A DNA stretch of 64,000 nt, from positions 1 to 64,000 of the forward strand of contig NZ_JAAVVC010000004.1 of the NCBI RefSeq assembly GCF_018449725.1, in the 5' to 3' direction. Below the pieces are notes generated by a model, which had not been told where the DNA came from, ran no database searches, and worked only from the letters and a program-made list of their open reading frames with translations. Origin of the DNA: Pseudomonas sp. dw_612 (GTDB lineage: Bacteria; Pseudomonadota; Gammaproteobacteria; Pseudomonadales; Pseudomonadaceae). Below are positions 18,762 through 33,700 of this stretch, in pieces; the first letter of the stretch is position 1, and every line of letters begins with the position of its first letter. The position numbers were made by a program, and so were the translations under genes.

Positions 18762-21700
18762 ATGGCTTCGTCTACCGATATGGCGCTTGAACACGACCTC
18801 CAGAACGACCTCCTCACCCAGAATCAGGCCCACGCACTGGCCTCCGTGCAGCAAGGCATCTGGCTCGATCAGATGGCCCACCCGGAGCTGCCCTACTACA
18901 ACATCGGCATGGTGCTGGAGATCAAGGGCCGGATTGATGTCGGTCTGCTGGAAAAAGCCATCGAGCTGATCGCCAATCGCCACGACGCCCTGCGCCTGAG
19001 CTTCAGCCACGAAGGAGGCGTCGCGCGCCAGACCGTGTTGCCGAGCATTGAAGTGAAACTCAACGTCGTCGACTTCTCCGAGGAAGACACCGCCGCCGGG
19101 TTGGCCATGGCCTACGTGCGTGAAGCCTTCCGCAAGCCCTTCGGAAAATTGACCGGCAAGCTGTGGGAAGGACGCCTGGTGCGCTGCGGACCCGAACACT
19201 TCTACTGGCTCAACCGCTATCACCACATGGTGGCCGATGGCGCGAGTATGTCGTTGATCGGTCACGCAGTCAGTGATGCTTACAACGGCTTGCTCGCCGG
19301 TGACGACAACCCGCCCGAAGGCCATTCCTACATTTCCTTCCTGGCCGAAGACCGCAGCTACATCGAATCGACCCGCTTCGAACGCGACCGGGCGTTCTGG
19401 CACGAGAAGTTCGCCCAGTTGCCACCGGCCCTGTTGCAGCAACGGGTGGCCGTGGCCGGCAGTGGCATCGCCCCGAGTGCGCAAGCGCAAGCGATGATTC
19501 CCCGCGCACTGTTCAACGCCCTGGCGCAGTTCGCCAACGGCCACGGCATGTCCCTCGCCCACGTGTTGATGGCGGTGCTCGCGACTTACTTATGCCGCAC
19601 TGAAGGCGTCGACGAAATCGTGATCGGTATGCCGGTGCACAACCGTACCACCGCCCGGCAGAAAGCCACGGTCGGGATGTTTTCGTCCCTGAGCCCGATC
19701 CTGCTGGAAGTGGATACGCAAGCCTCGCTGCTGGACCTGATGCAGGTCGTGGCCACGCAATTGCGTAAATGCTACCGCCACCAGCGTTTCCCGATTGCCG
19801 AGCTGAACCGCTCGCTGAAGCTGGCCCAGCAAGGGCGTCGCCAACTGTTCGATGTTTCGCTGTCCTTCGAAAGCCTCGACGGTGACACTGATTTCGGCGG
19901 CCTGCGTGCAGAAGTGTTCACCCTGGACAACGGTTACGAGCGCACGCCGCTGGCGATTTTCGTGCGTGACTATCACCCGAACGAAGACGTGTACCTGGAC
20001 TTCAACTTCAATACCGCGTTCTTCACCCTCGACGAAGTGCAGCAGTTGCAACAGCGCATTCTGTCGATGCTGGGAACGGTGATCGAACAACACACGCTGC
20101 CGGTCGGGAACTTCCCGATCATGCCGGTGGCGGAACGACAAAAGCTGCTCGGCGAGTTCAACGCCACCGAGCGCGACTATCCGCAAGACGTGCTGATCCA
20201 TGAACTGTTCGAGCAGCAAGCCGCGCGCCGCCCAGAGGCCATTGCCCTCAGCGATGACAGCGGTCAGGTGCTGAGCTATGCCGAACTCAATCGCCGGGCC
20301 AACCAACTCGCCCACCAGTTGATCGAACTCGGCGTCGGCCCGGATGCGCGGGTTGCCGTGTGCCTGCGCCGCAGCCCGGAGATGGTGATTGCGCTGTTGG
20401 CGATCCTCAAGGCTGGCGGCGCCTACGTGCCCATCGACCCGGACCTGCCAATCGCCCGCCGCGAATACATGCTCAACGACGCCGCGCCCGTGGCCGTGTT
20501 GAGCAGCGCAGCATTGTCGGAAAGCCTGCCGGCACTGAGCGTGCCGGTGTTGGCGCTGGATCGCGAGTCCAATGACTTCGCCGATACCAACCCGCAAGTG
20601 TTGGGCCTCAACGCTACGCACCTGGCCTACGTGCTCTACACCTCGGGCTCGACCGGGATGCCGAAAGGCGTGATGAACGAACATCGCGGGGTGGTCAACC
20701 GCTTGCTCTGGGCGCGGGATGAATACCGCGTCGATGAAACCGACCGCGTCCTGCAAAAGACCCCGTTCGGCTTCGACGTGTCCGTCTGGGAGTTCTTCCT
20801 GCCGTTGCTGGCCGGTGCCCAATTGGTGATGGCGCGTCCGGGCGGCCATCAGGAGCCGGATTACCTCGCGAAAGTGATTCGCAGCGCCAGCATCACCCTG
20901 CTCCACTTCGTGCCGTCGATGCTTGAGCTGTTCCTGGAAGACCGCGACAGCCAGGGCTTCCCGGGTCTGCGTCGGGTGCTGTGCAGCGGCGAGGCCCTGC
21001 CCCGCAGTTTGCAAAAGCGCTTCGAACAGCAACTGCCTGAGGTCGAACTGCATAACCTTTACGGACCGACCGAAGCGGCCATCGACGTCACCGCATGGCA
21101 CTGCCGGCCGACCGATCGCGGCGACAGCGTGCCGATTGGCCGTCCGATCGCCAACATCCAGATCCACATCCTCGACAGCTTTGGCCAGCCAACGCCGCTG
21201 GGCGTTGCCGGGGAAATCAATATCGGTGGCGTCGGCGTGGCCCGGGGTTACCTGAACCTGCCCGAGTTGAGCGCCGAGCGCTTTGTGGCCGATCCGTTTT
21301 CCACAAATCCTGAAGCACGTCTGTACAAGACCGGTGACCTGGGTCGCTGGTTGGCTGATGGTTCGATTGAGTACATGGGCCGCAATGACTTCCAGGTGAA
21401 GATTCGCGGTTTCCGCATTGAGTTGGGTGAGATCGAAGCCAAGCTGGCCAACCATCCCGACGTGAAGGAAGCCGTGGTCCTGGCGCGGGAAGATGCGTCG
21501 GGCGAGAAACGTCTGGTGGCGTACTACACGACCACCGATGAGGCGCTGGAGACTGAAACCCTGCGTTCGCACCTGCAAGCGCAGTTGCCGGAGTACATGG
21601 TGCCGGCGGCTTATGTGCGCCTCGACGGGTTGCCGCTGACGTCCAACGGCAAACTTGATCGCAAGGCGTTGCCGGCACCGGATCTGGCGTCGCTGATCAC

Positions 21701-24700
21701 CCGCACCTATGCCGCCCCGGTGGGTGAAGTTGAAATTGCGCTGGCGCAGATTTGGCAAGACCTGCTCGGCTTGCCGCAGGTTGGGCGTCAGGATCAGTTC
21801 TTCGAACTCGGCGGCCATTCGCTGCTGGCGATTCAGTTGATTTCTCAAGTGCGTTTGCAACTGGGCGTGGAACTGGGTCTGGCTGACTTGTTTGCCCAGC
21901 CTGAGCTGGCCGCATTGGCGCAGGCTGTGGCCGAAGCCAGCCGCAGCACGTTGCCGGAGATCGTTACGGTTTCCCGCGAGGAAGACTTGCCGCTCTCCTT
22001 CGCCCAGCAGCGCCTGTGGTTTCTGGCGCAGATGGAGGGTGGCAGCGCGGCGTATCACATGCCGGCCGGTCTGCGTCTGCGCGGGACTTTGGATACTGAT
22101 GCCCTGCAACGGGCGCTGGACCGCATCGTCTTCCGTCACGAAGCGCTGCGCACGACCTTCGTTCAGGCCCAGGGCGAGGACGCTTTCCAGCGCATCGCCC
22201 CGGCGGAGTGTGGGTTTGCCTTGCGCCAATACGATTTGCGCGGTCAGGCCGATGCCGAAGCGCAATTGCAGGTGTTGGCGGCTGAGGAAGAAGCCGAGCT
22301 GTTTGATCTAGAACACGGCCCGCTGATTCGTGGCCGACTGATTCGCCTGAATACCCAGGACCATGTGTTGTTGGTGACCATGCACCACATCGTCTCGGAT
22401 GGTTGGTCGATAGGCGTGCTGACCAACGAACTGGCGGCGCTGTATGAAGCGTTCCGCCACGGTCTGGACGATCCGCTGCCTGCACTGACCGTGCAATACG
22501 CCGATTACGCCGTGTGGCAACGCCGCTGGTTGAGTGGCGAGGTGCTGCAAACCCAGAATAATTACTGGCAGCAGGCTTTAACAGACGCACCGGCCTTGCT
22601 GATGCTGCCGACTGACCGACCACGCCCGGTACAACAGGACTACGCGGGGGCTGCACTGTCGGTGGCGTTCGACGCCAGCCTGACCGCAGACCTGAAAAAC
22701 CTCAGCCAACGCCACGGCACCACGCTGTACATGACGTTGATGGCGGGTTGGGCGGCGTTGTTAAGCCGTCTCTCGGGGCAGGACGAAGTGGTGATCGGTT
22801 CGCCCGTCGCCAACCGCCTGCGCGCCGAAGTCGAAGGCTTGATCGGTTTCTTCGTCAACACCTTGGCGGTGCGGGTCGATGTGTCCGGTGCGCCGAATGT
22901 TGAAAACCTGTTGGCGCGGGTCAAGGCCCAAACCCTCGGCGCCCAGGCCCATCAGGACCTGCCGTTCGAACAAGTGGTGGAAGCGCTGAACCCGGTGCGC
23001 AGCCTGGCCCACAGCCCGCTGTTCCAGGCCATGTTGTCGTGGCAGACCGCAAACGGCGCCGATCTGGTGCTCGGTGAGCTGAAACTCGAAACCCTGGGCA
23101 TGACCAACCGTGTGGCCAAGTTCGACCTGTCGTTGGAACTCGGTGAGGTCGGCGGGCAACTGCTCGGCACGCTGGAGTACGCCACGGCGTTGTTCGATGA
23201 GCGCACGGTGCAGCGTTATCTGGGTTATTTCGAACGCGTATTGCGTGGCATGGTGGCGGACGATCAGGCGCTGGTCGATCAGATCGAGTTGCTCGATGCC
23301 GGCGAACGCCAGCGTTTACTGGTTGACCTCAATGCCACCCGCGCTCCGTATCCACGCGACAAAACCATTCACCAGTTGTTTGAAGCCCAGGCCGAAGCGC
23401 AACCGGATGCCATTGCGGTGGTGTTTGACGGCGAGCAACTGAGCTACGCCGAACTCAATCGCCAGGCTAACCAGATGGCGCATCACCTGATCGGGCTGGG
23501 GATTCGTCCGGATGATCGGGTGGCGATTTGCGTCGAACGCGGCGCGGAAATGCTGGTCGGTTTGTTGGCGATTCTCAAGTCCGGTGCTGGTTATGTGCCG
23601 TTGGATCCGGCTTACCCCGCAGAACGTTTGGCCTACATGCTCAGCGACAGCACCCCGGCGGTATTGCTGACCCAACGGGCGTTGCAGGATCGCTTGCCGA
23701 GCCTAGACATTCCGCTGGTCCTGCTCGATAAAGCCGAACGCATCGCCGACGGTTATGACGACAACCCGGTGATCTTGTCATTGGGCGTGCGCCACCTGGC
23801 CTACGTGATCTACACCTCGGGCTCCACCGGCACGCCAAAAGGCGTGATGATCGAACACCGTGGGCTGGTCAACTACACGATTGACGCGATTCGTTTGTTT
23901 GGCCTGACCAGCGCCGACACCGTCCTGCAACAAAACACCCTGAACTTCGATTTGTCGGTGGAAGAAATCTTCCCGGCACTGATCGCTGGTGCGACCCTCG
24001 CGCCAAGCCGCAATATCTTCGGTACCTCTCAAGAGGATGTCCGCCCAACCTTCCTGCACCTGACTGCTGCCCACTGGCACACCCTCGCCGCCGAGTGGCA
24101 CTACAACCCGACACTGGCCCAGGAACAGTTGCGCGATGTGCGCCTGATCAACGTCACCGGCGATGCGCTCTCCACACAAAAACTGCAGATGTGGGAACAG
24201 ATTCGTCCGGCGCACACCCAACTGGTCAACACCTACGGCCCGACCGAAGCCACCGTATCCTGCACCGCGAGCTACGTGACCTTCGAAGCGCTGAACAGCA
24301 ACGCCAGCATCGGCACGCCGATGGCCAACACCCGCATTTACCTGCTCGACGCGCACCTTCAACCAGTACCGTTTGGCGTCACCGGAGAAATCTACATCGG
24401 CGGCGACGGCGTGGCGCGCGGTTACCTGAACCTGGACAAAATCACCGCCGAACGCTTCCTGCCTGACCCCTTCAGCAACCTCGCCAGCGCCCGTCTCTAC
24501 AAAACCGGCGACCTGGCGCGCTACCGCCCCGACGGCGGTCTCGAATACCAGGGCCGCAACGATTTCCAGGTCAAGGTCCGGGGCTTCCGTATCGAACTGG
24601 GTGAAATTGAAGCGCGATTAGGCGAGTGCACCGGCGTGAAGGAAGCCGCCGTCATCGTTCGCGAAGACGCGCCGGGCGATAAGCGTCTGGTGGCCTACGT

Positions 24701-27700
24701 CGTGCCACACACCGGCGTCACGCTGACCGCCGCCAACCTGCGCACGCAACTCGCACCGCTGCTGGCCGAGTACATGCTGCCGAGCGCTTTCGTCAGCCTC
24801 GAAGCACTGCCGTTGACCCCGAACCGCAAGCTCGACCGCCGCGCCCTGCCAGCGCCCGACGCTGCAGCCTTCGCCAACCGCACCCATGAAGCCGCGAAAG
24901 GCTCGACCGAAATCGCCCTCGCCCAGATCTGGCAAAGTCTGCTCAAGGTCGAGGAGGTCGGTCGTCACGATCACTTCTTCGAACTCGGCGGTCACTCGCT
25001 GTTGGCCGTGAGCCTGATCGAACGCCTGCGCCAGCAAAACCTAGCCGCCGACGTGCGCACCGTGTTCACTTCGCCAACCCTGCACGACATGGCCCAGGCC
25101 ATTGACCGAAACACCCGCGACCTGTTCCAGGCCCCGGCCAATCGCATCCCGGCTGATTGCAGCGCACTGACCCCGGACCTGCTGCCACTGGTCGAACTCG
25201 AACAGGCGCACATCGACCGCATCGTCGCCAACACCCCCGGCGGCGCCGCGAATATCCAGGACATCTACCCGCTGGTGCCGTTGCAGCAAGGCATCCTGTT
25301 TCATCACTTGCTCGGCCATGAGGGCGACGCCTATCTGGTGCGCTCGCTGATCGAGTTTGATGATCGCAGCCGTCTCGACGCATTCGTCGCGGCGCTGCAA
25401 CAGGTCATCGACCGTCACGACATCCTGCGCACCGCCGTGCAATGGACCGGCCTGCCGCACGCCGTGCAAATCGTCCAGCGCCACGCGGTGCTGCCGGTGC
25501 ACAGCGTCACCCTCAATGATCAGGAAGACGCGCTGACCCAGCTCGAAAACATCAGCGACCCGCGTCACTTGCGTCTGGATCTGACCAAAGCGCCGTTGCT
25601 ATGCGCCCACATCGCCAAAGATCCGCAGTCATCTCGCTGGCTGCTGTCACTGCTCGACCACCACATGGTCAGCGACCACGTCACGCTGGGGATTCTCCTT
25701 GAAGAAGTCCAGGCGATCCTGAACGGCGACAGCGCCAGCCTGCCGACACCGCTGCCTTACCGTGACTTCGTGGCGCAAACCCTCGCGAGTCCGCCACAAG
25801 CCCATGAGGCCTATTTCCGCCGACGCCTGGCCGATATCGACGAACCCACCGCGCCGTTCGATTTGCTGGATATCCAGGGCGACGGCAGCGACGTTTCAAT
25901 GGTCAACGTACGCCTCGACACGACACTGGCGCGCAATATCCGCGTTGCCGCGCGCAAACGTGGCGTGACCCCGGCCGTGCTGTTTCACATTGCCTGGGCG
26001 TTGGTGCTTGCCCGCTGCACCGGGCGTAACGACGTGGTATTCGGCACCGTGGTTTCGGGCCGTTTGCAAGGTTCGGCGGGGGCAGAACGGGCACTCGGCG
26101 TGTTTATCAATACCCTGCCGGTGCGTGTGCGTCTGGATGAACAGACCACACCTGCACTGGTCGCCGACACCTATCGCGACCTGAGCGCCCTGCTCGCTCA
26201 TGAACAGGCTTCGCTCGCACTCGCCCAGCGTTGCAGCGGGTTGTCCGCCGGACTGCCGCTGTTTACTACCCTGCTCAACTATCGCCATCAAACCGGCGAT
26301 GCTTCGCTGGCCAATGAAGATCAAGTACTGGCCTGGGACGGCATACGCTTTCTCAGCAACGAAGAGCGCACCGGTTACCCGATCGAAATCGCCGTGGCGG
26401 ATGAAGGCGAGAATTTCTCCCTCAGCGCCCAAGCCACCACAGGCATCGATCCACAGCGCATCGCCGCTTACATGACCCATGCCGTCACCGCGCTGGTCGA
26501 AGCCCTTGAACACAGCCCCGAGCAACTGGCCGACACCCTCGACGTACTGCCCGAAGCCGAGCGTCAGCAACTGCTCGGCGGCTTCAATGCCACCGCCACC
26601 GACTTCGATTTGTCGCAACCGCTGCAGGCGCTGTTCGAAGCTCAGGTACGCGTGCGGCCCGAGGCGATTGCGCTGGTCTACGAAGATCAGCAACTCACTT
26701 ACGCCCAGCTCAACCGACGCGCCAATCACCTCGCCCGACGCCTGATCGCTCTCGGTCTGCAACCGGACCAGCGCGTCGCGCTGTGTGCCGAACGCAGCCC
26801 GGAAATGCTGATCGGCTTGCTCGGCGTGCTCAAGGCTGGCGGCGCCTACCTGCCCCTCGACCTGGCCCTGCCGGTCGAACGCACGGCGTTCATGCTCAGC
26901 GAAAGCACGCCATTGGTGGTGCTCACCCAGCAGGGGCTGGCGGCGCAATTGCAGGTCGGCGAAACGCCGCTGTTGTGGCTCGATGAAATCGAATCGCTGG
27001 ACGCCGGCAACGACCCGGCCTTCGATCTGGACCCGGTAATAACGGGGCTGACCCCGGAACACCTGGCCTACGTGATGTTTACTTCAGGCTCGACCGGCAA
27101 GCCGAAGGGCGTGATGGTCGAACACCGCAATGTGGTCAATCTGTTGCGCACGATGGCGGAAAAGGTCGGCGCGAGTGCCAATGATCGCGTGCTGGCCCTG
27201 ACGACCCTGGGTTTCGATATTGCCGGCCTGGAACTGTTCCTGCCGCTGATGTGCGGCGCGCGGCTGGTGTTAGCCACTCGCGATCAGGCCCACGACGGTC
27301 GACTGCTGGCCGAGGTGATCGCCCGTAACGAAGTCAGCCTCGCCCAGGCCACGCCGGCGAGCTGGCGCATGCTGCTTGATTCGGGCTGGTCGGGTGATGC
27401 CTCGCTGACCGCCCTGTGTGGCGGCGAAGCGTTGCCCGCGGACCTTGCACGGCGTTTGGCGGGGCAGGTCAAGCGCTTATTCAACGTGTACGGGCCGACC
27501 GAAACCACCATCTGGTCATCGGCGATCCAGGTCAGCGCCCAGGACACCCTCGGCAATCAGGTCAGCATCGGCCGACCGATCGCCAACACGCAGTTTTATG
27601 TGCTCGACCCGCAAGGCCAACCCGTGCCGATCGGGGTCTCGGGCGAGATGTACATTGGCGGTACCGGCGTGGCCCGTGGCTACCTGAACCGTCCCGACCT

Positions 27701-30700
27701 CAGCGCCGAACGCTTCCTCACCGATCCATTCAGCGCAGTGCCGAACGCGCGAATGTATCGCACCGGCGACCTCGGCCGCTGGCTGGCCGACGGCACTCTG
27801 GAGTTCCTGGGCCGCAATGATTTCCAGGTGAAGATCCGCGGTTTGCGCATCGAACTGGGCGAAATCGAAAACGCCCTGATGGCCTGCCCCGGTGTGCGTG
27901 AAGCGGTGGTCATTGCCCGCGACGACACCCCCGAAGTTGCCAGCAGCCAACGCCTGGTCGCCTACTTGTGCGGCAACCCGGTCCCCGCAGAACTGCTGCG
28001 CGCCGAACTGTTGAAAAGCCTGCCCGACTACATGGTGCCCAGCGCCTACGTGCAACTGGACGCCCTGCCCCTCACGCCGAACGGCAAACTCGACCGCAAA
28101 GCCCTGCCCGCGCCGGGTCAAGACTCTGTGGCCAGCCGTGCCTATGAAGCGCCTCAGGGTGAAACCGAAATCGCCATTGCCAGCATCTGGCAAGACTTGC
28201 TGCACCTGGAGCAGGTCGGGCGTCACGACGGCTTCCTCGAACTCGGTGGCCATTCACTGCTGACCGTGCAATTGCAGGCCCGCCTGCATCAAGTGCTCGG
28301 GGTCGAGATCGCCTTGCGTACGCTGTTTGCCCAGGGTTCGCTCAGCGCCATGGCCGAGTGCGTCAGCCAGGCCAACCTGTCGCGGGTGCAACCGATCCCG
28401 CTGGTTTCACGCAAACAGGCGCCGCCCTTGTCGCTGGCGCAACAACGGTTGTGGTTCCTCGATCAACTCGATCATGCCGCCAGTGCGGCGTATCACCTGC
28501 CCGCTGCGCTACGCCTGAGCGGCCACCTCGATCAAACCGCCCTGCGCCGCACCCTCGATCGCATCGTTGCGCGGCATGAAAGCCTGCGCACGACCTTCGA
28601 ACGCCGGGACGATGAGGTCCGTCAATACTTCGCGCCGGCCGACGTCGGTTTGAGCCTGACCGAGCACGATTTGCAGCGCCTGCCGCCAGAGGCTCGGGAA
28701 CACGCGGTCAAGGAACTCGCGCAAATCGAAGCCCACGCGCCGTTTGATCTGAGCCGTGGCCCGCTGATCCGTGGCCGTCTGCTGCGTCTGGACGACAACG
28801 AGCATGTGTTGCTGGTGACTCAGCACCATATCGTCACCGATGGCTGGTCCGTCGCGCTGCTGATCGAAGAGTTCAACGCGCTGTACACCGCGTTCAGCCA
28901 GGATCAGGACGACCCGTTGCCCGATTTGGCGCTGCAATATGCCGACTATGCGGTGTGGCAGCGTGAATGGCTGCAAGGTGACGTGTTGCAAACGCAAACC
29001 CGCTACTGGACCCAGGTGCTGGACGGTGCGCCCGCGCTGCTCGAACTGCCGGCTGACCGACCACGCCCGCAAGTGCAAAGTTACATCGGCTCCAGCGTAC
29101 CGCTGCGCCTGTCGCCGCAATTGAGCAGCGCAGTGCGCCGTTTCAGCCAGCATCAGGGCCTGACGCCGTTCATGACCTTGCTCGGCGCCTGGTCGGTGTT
29201 GCTTGCACGCTTGAGCAACCAATCGGACGTGGTGGTCGGCACGCCAGTCGCCAACCGTCCCCGCGCCGAGACCGAAGCCCTGATCGGTTTCTTCGTCAAC
29301 ACCCTGGCGCTGCGGGTTGACCTGCGCGATCAGCCAAGCGTCGGGCAATTGCTGACGCGGATAAAGTCCATCACCCTCGATGCCTACAGCCATCAGGAAT
29401 TGCCGTTCGAGCAAGTCGTCGAAGCCCTGCAACCGGAACGCAGCCTGGGCCACAGCCCGTTGTTCCAGGCGATGCTGGTGTTTGGGAATACGCCGCATGA
29501 CCGCACCCTTGAACTACCAAGGCTGCAACTGAGCCCGCTCGTCCTGCCCCTGAGCACCACGCAAACGGACCTGAGCCTGTCGCTCAACGACGACGGCGAG
29601 ATCATCGCCGGGCAGTTCGAATACGCCACCGACCTGTTCGACGCCGGCACCATCGAGCGCTGGGGCCGGCACTTCCTGTGTCTGCTTGAGGCGATGCTCA
29701 GAGACACCACTCAAGCAGTCGGCGCCTTGCCCCTGTTGGATGCCGAGCAATATGTGCAGGTGTTGAAAGACTTCAACCCGAGCGCCGAGCCCCTCGACGA
29801 AGACCCGGATCGCCTGCCGCAGAAAATCTTCGAAACCCAGGCCGACCGCACACCGGAAGCGATTGCCCTGGTCAGTGCCGGCGAACCCCTGAGTTACGCC
29901 CAGCTCAACGCACGGGCAAACGGCGTCGCCCATCGCTTGATCAAGCTCGGGGTCAAACCCGACGACACCGTGGGCCTGTGCGCCTGGCGCAGCGCCGACA
30001 TGGTGATCGGCCTGCTGGGTATCCTGAAGGCCGGCGCCGCCTACGTGCCGCTTGACCCGCAGTACCCGGCGGAACGTCTGGCGCATATGCTCGCAGACAG
30101 CGCACCCCGTGTGCTGGTGCGCCAGCAAGGGCTTGAGTTGGCGGTTCCGGTTGACCTCGCCACCATCGAGATCGGCAGCGACGAAATCACCCGCAACCCG
30201 CAGATCGCCGGTTTGACCGTGGCCAATCTCGCCTACGTGATCTACACCTCGGGCTCCACCGGCCTGCCCAAAGGCGTGATGGTCGAACACCGAGGCCTGC
30301 GCAACCTGCTCGACTGGTACCTCAAGGATCTGGCGTTCACCGCCAATGATGCGGTGCTGCTCGCGTCCTCCTATAACTTCGACCTGACCCAGAAAAACAT
30401 CCTGGCGCCGCTGATGGTCGGCGGTGTCTTGCACCTGGCCGAGGAACCGTTCGACCCGAGCGCCATCGTCCAGCAGATCGCGCAGTCGGGCATTACTCAC
30501 ATCAACATGTCGCCAAGTGCCTTCCACGCCCTGGTCGACGCCGACAAAAACCATGCCCTCACCAGCCTGAAACGCGTGGTGCTGGGCGGCGAGCCGATCC
30601 CGCTGGCCATGCTGGAAAAACTGCAAGCACCTCGGCCCACCGTGATCAACAGCTACGGCCCGACCGAGTGCAGCGACGTGGTTGCCTGGCACACGGTTGA

Positions 30701-33700
30701 CGCTGATCTCGACGCCTATCGGGAGCAGGCGATTCCCATCGGCAAACCCATCCGCAACATGCAACTGCACGTGCTGGATACCCTCGGGCATCTGGTGCCA
30801 ATCGGTGTGCGCGGCGAGATCCATATCGGCGGCACCGGCGTGGCTCGTGGTTATCTGAACCAACCGCAGCTGAGCGCCGAGCGTTTCATCACCGACCCGT
30901 TTGCCGCCACCCCGGATGCACGCCTGTACAAGACCGGTGACATCGGCCGCTGGCTGGCGGACGGCACCCTCGAATACCTGGGTCGCGACGATCATCAAGT
31001 GAAGATCCGTGGCTTCCGTGTGGAACTGAGCGAAATCGAGGCAGTGCTCGCTGGCTGCGAAGGTGTGCGCGACGTCGCCGTGATTGCCCGCGAGGTCAGT
31101 CCCGGCCAATTGGACAGCACACGTTTGGTCGCCTACCTGTGTGGCGAACCTGCAACCGCCGAGCAACTGCGCGGTGAATTGCTCGCGCATCTGCCCGAGT
31201 ACATGGTGCCCAGCGCCTTTGTTTACCTCGACGTGTTGCCATTGACGCCCAACGGCAAACTGGATCGTCGCGCCCTGCCGGCACCGGGCGCCGAAGCGTT
31301 CGCCAGCCGTGCCTACGAGGCGCCGCAGGGGGAAGTCGAAACCGTCATTGCGACTATCTGGCAGGACCTGTTGGGTCTGGATCGCGTCGGTCGCCACGAC
31401 CGCTTCTTCGAACTCGGCGGTCACTCGCTGATGGCCGTGGCCCTGATCGATCGCCTGCGTGAGCACGGCCTCGGCGCCGATGTGCGGATGGTTTTCGCCT
31501 CACCGAGCCTGCGTGAAATGGCCCGGGCGATTGACCGTGATGCCCGGGAGATCTTCCACGCGCCGCCAAACCTTATCCTGCCTGGCGCTACGCAACTGAC
31601 CCCACAGATGCTGCCGCTGATCGAACTCGATCAAGCGCAGATCGACACCATTGTGGCCAATGTGCCCGGTGGCATCGCCAATATCCAGGACATCTACCCG
31701 CTTGCGCCGTTGCAACAGGGCATTCTGTTCCATCACCTGCTCGGCCATGCCGGCGACGCGTATTTGATCCGTTCGATGATCGAATTTGAAGAACGCGATG
31801 GCCTCGACCACTTCGTCGCGGCGCTGCAACAGGTGATTGATCGCCACGACATCCTGCGCACATCGGTGCAATGGAACGGCCTGCCGGAACCGGTGCAGAT
31901 TGTGCAGCGCACCGCGCCGCTGACGGTGCACACCGTCACCCTCGGCCCGAAAAGCGATGCCCTCGCGCAACTGGAAGCAATCAGCGACCCGCGTCAGTTG
32001 CGCCTCGATCTGAGCCAGGCGCCGCTGCTGCGCGCTTACATTGGCCGCGATCCGCATACGCAACGCTGGCTGCTGGCCTTGCTCAACCACCATATGGTCA
32101 GCGACCACGTCACGCTTGAGATTGTCCTGGAAGAAATCCAGACCGTCCTCCAGGGCCAGGGCGACAGCTTGACCGCGCCCCTGCCTTATCGGGATTTCGT
32201 CGCGCAGATTCTGGCGACGCCCATCGAGGCCGATGAAGAATATTTCCAGCGTCGGCTGGCCGATATCGACCAACCTACTGCGCCGTTCGGTCTGCTCGAT
32301 GTGCAGGGTGACGGCAGTGATGTCGAAGAGGTCAGCATGCGCTTCGACGATGGGTTGACCCGTCTGATCCGGGCCCAGGCTCGCGAGCGCGGCATTACCC
32401 CGGCCGTGCTGTTCCATGTGGCTTGGGCGCAGCTGATCGGCCGTTGTTCCGGGCGCGATGATGTGGTGTTCGGCACCGTGGTGTCGGGCCGTTTGCAAGG
32501 CTCGGCCGGTGCCGAACGGGCGCTGGGCGTGTTCATCAACACCTTGCCGGTGCGGGTGAACCTGGCCGGGCATGGCGCCAATGCACTCGTCGCCGAGACG
32601 CACCGCGACCTCAGCGAACTGCTCTCCCACGAACAGGCCTCGCTCGCCCTCGCCCAGCGTTGCAGCGCAGTGCCTGCCTCGCTGCCGCTGTTCAGCAGCT
32701 TGTTCAACTATCGCCATCAACTCGAGGATGACGCCGCGCCAACCCAATGGCCCGGTGCCCGCATCCTCTCCGAGGCCGAGCGCGACAACTATCCGCTGAC
32801 GGTATCGGTCAACGATTACCAGCACGACCTGGGCCTGACCGTGCAGTGCTCGCCGAGCGTCAACCCGCAGCGCATCTGCGACATGATGCAACGGGCCTTG
32901 GAGCAACTGACCCAGGCACTGGCGCACACGCCGGACGTGTTGCTTACGCAACTGGATCTGTTGCCAGCCCAGGAACGCGACCGCTTGTTGGTCGAATTCA
33001 GTCAGAAAAAACCTGATGACCAGTGGCTGGCACAACACAGCTTATCCATCAGCGATCCACGGCTGTATGTGCTGGACCCGTCCGGGCAGTTGGCGCCGAT
33101 CGGTGTCACCGGTGAAATCCATGTCGGCGGTGCGCAAAACCTGGGCACAAAACGCTTTGTCAGCCACCCGTTCAGCACTGATCCGCAAGCGCGCCTGTAC
33201 CAGTCCGGTGACCTCGGTCGCTGGCTGGCGGACGGTACCCTTGAAATCGTCGGCAGCCTGGACGACCAGTTCACCATCGGCGGTGTGCGGATCGAGGCCG
33301 ATGAAATAGAAGCCGCCCTGCTCGCCTGCAAAGGCGTCAGCGAAGCGGTGGTCATGGCCATCAAGGATGCATCGGGCAGTCAACGTCTGGTCGCTTACCT
33401 GTGCGGCGAACCGGCCGCCACCGATCAGCTGCGCGTCGATCTTCTCACTCGCCTGCCGGAACCTCTGGTCCCGGACGCCTTTATCGTCCTCGACGTGCTG
33501 CCGCTGACCGCCAACGGCAAGCTCGACCGCCGCAACCTGCCCGCGCCGTGGCTGGAAGCCGCCGAAGCGCTGCACTACGAAGCACCGAAAGGCGAAACCG
33601 AACAGAAACTCGCGGCGCTGTGGAGCGACCTGCTCGGCATCGAGCGCATCGGCCGCAACGACCAGTTCTTCGAGCTGGGCGGCCATTCCCTGATCGCGGT

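Noticed and set aside
19590..22265. Long open frames antisense to the NRPS genes (for example 891 codons here, 1272 codons at 42835-46653, 1067 codons at 2212-5415)
   Set aside because: High-GC coding sequence leaves antisense frames open; their translations are Gln/Arg/His-rich, show no domain, and mirror NRPS codons exactly.
32950..33050. Frameshift hiding an intact A5 domain
   Set aside because: All frames around the junction were considered; none contains A1-A5 motifs, and only about 90 bp separate the end of the E/C domain from the A6-side remnant. It is a true deletion.
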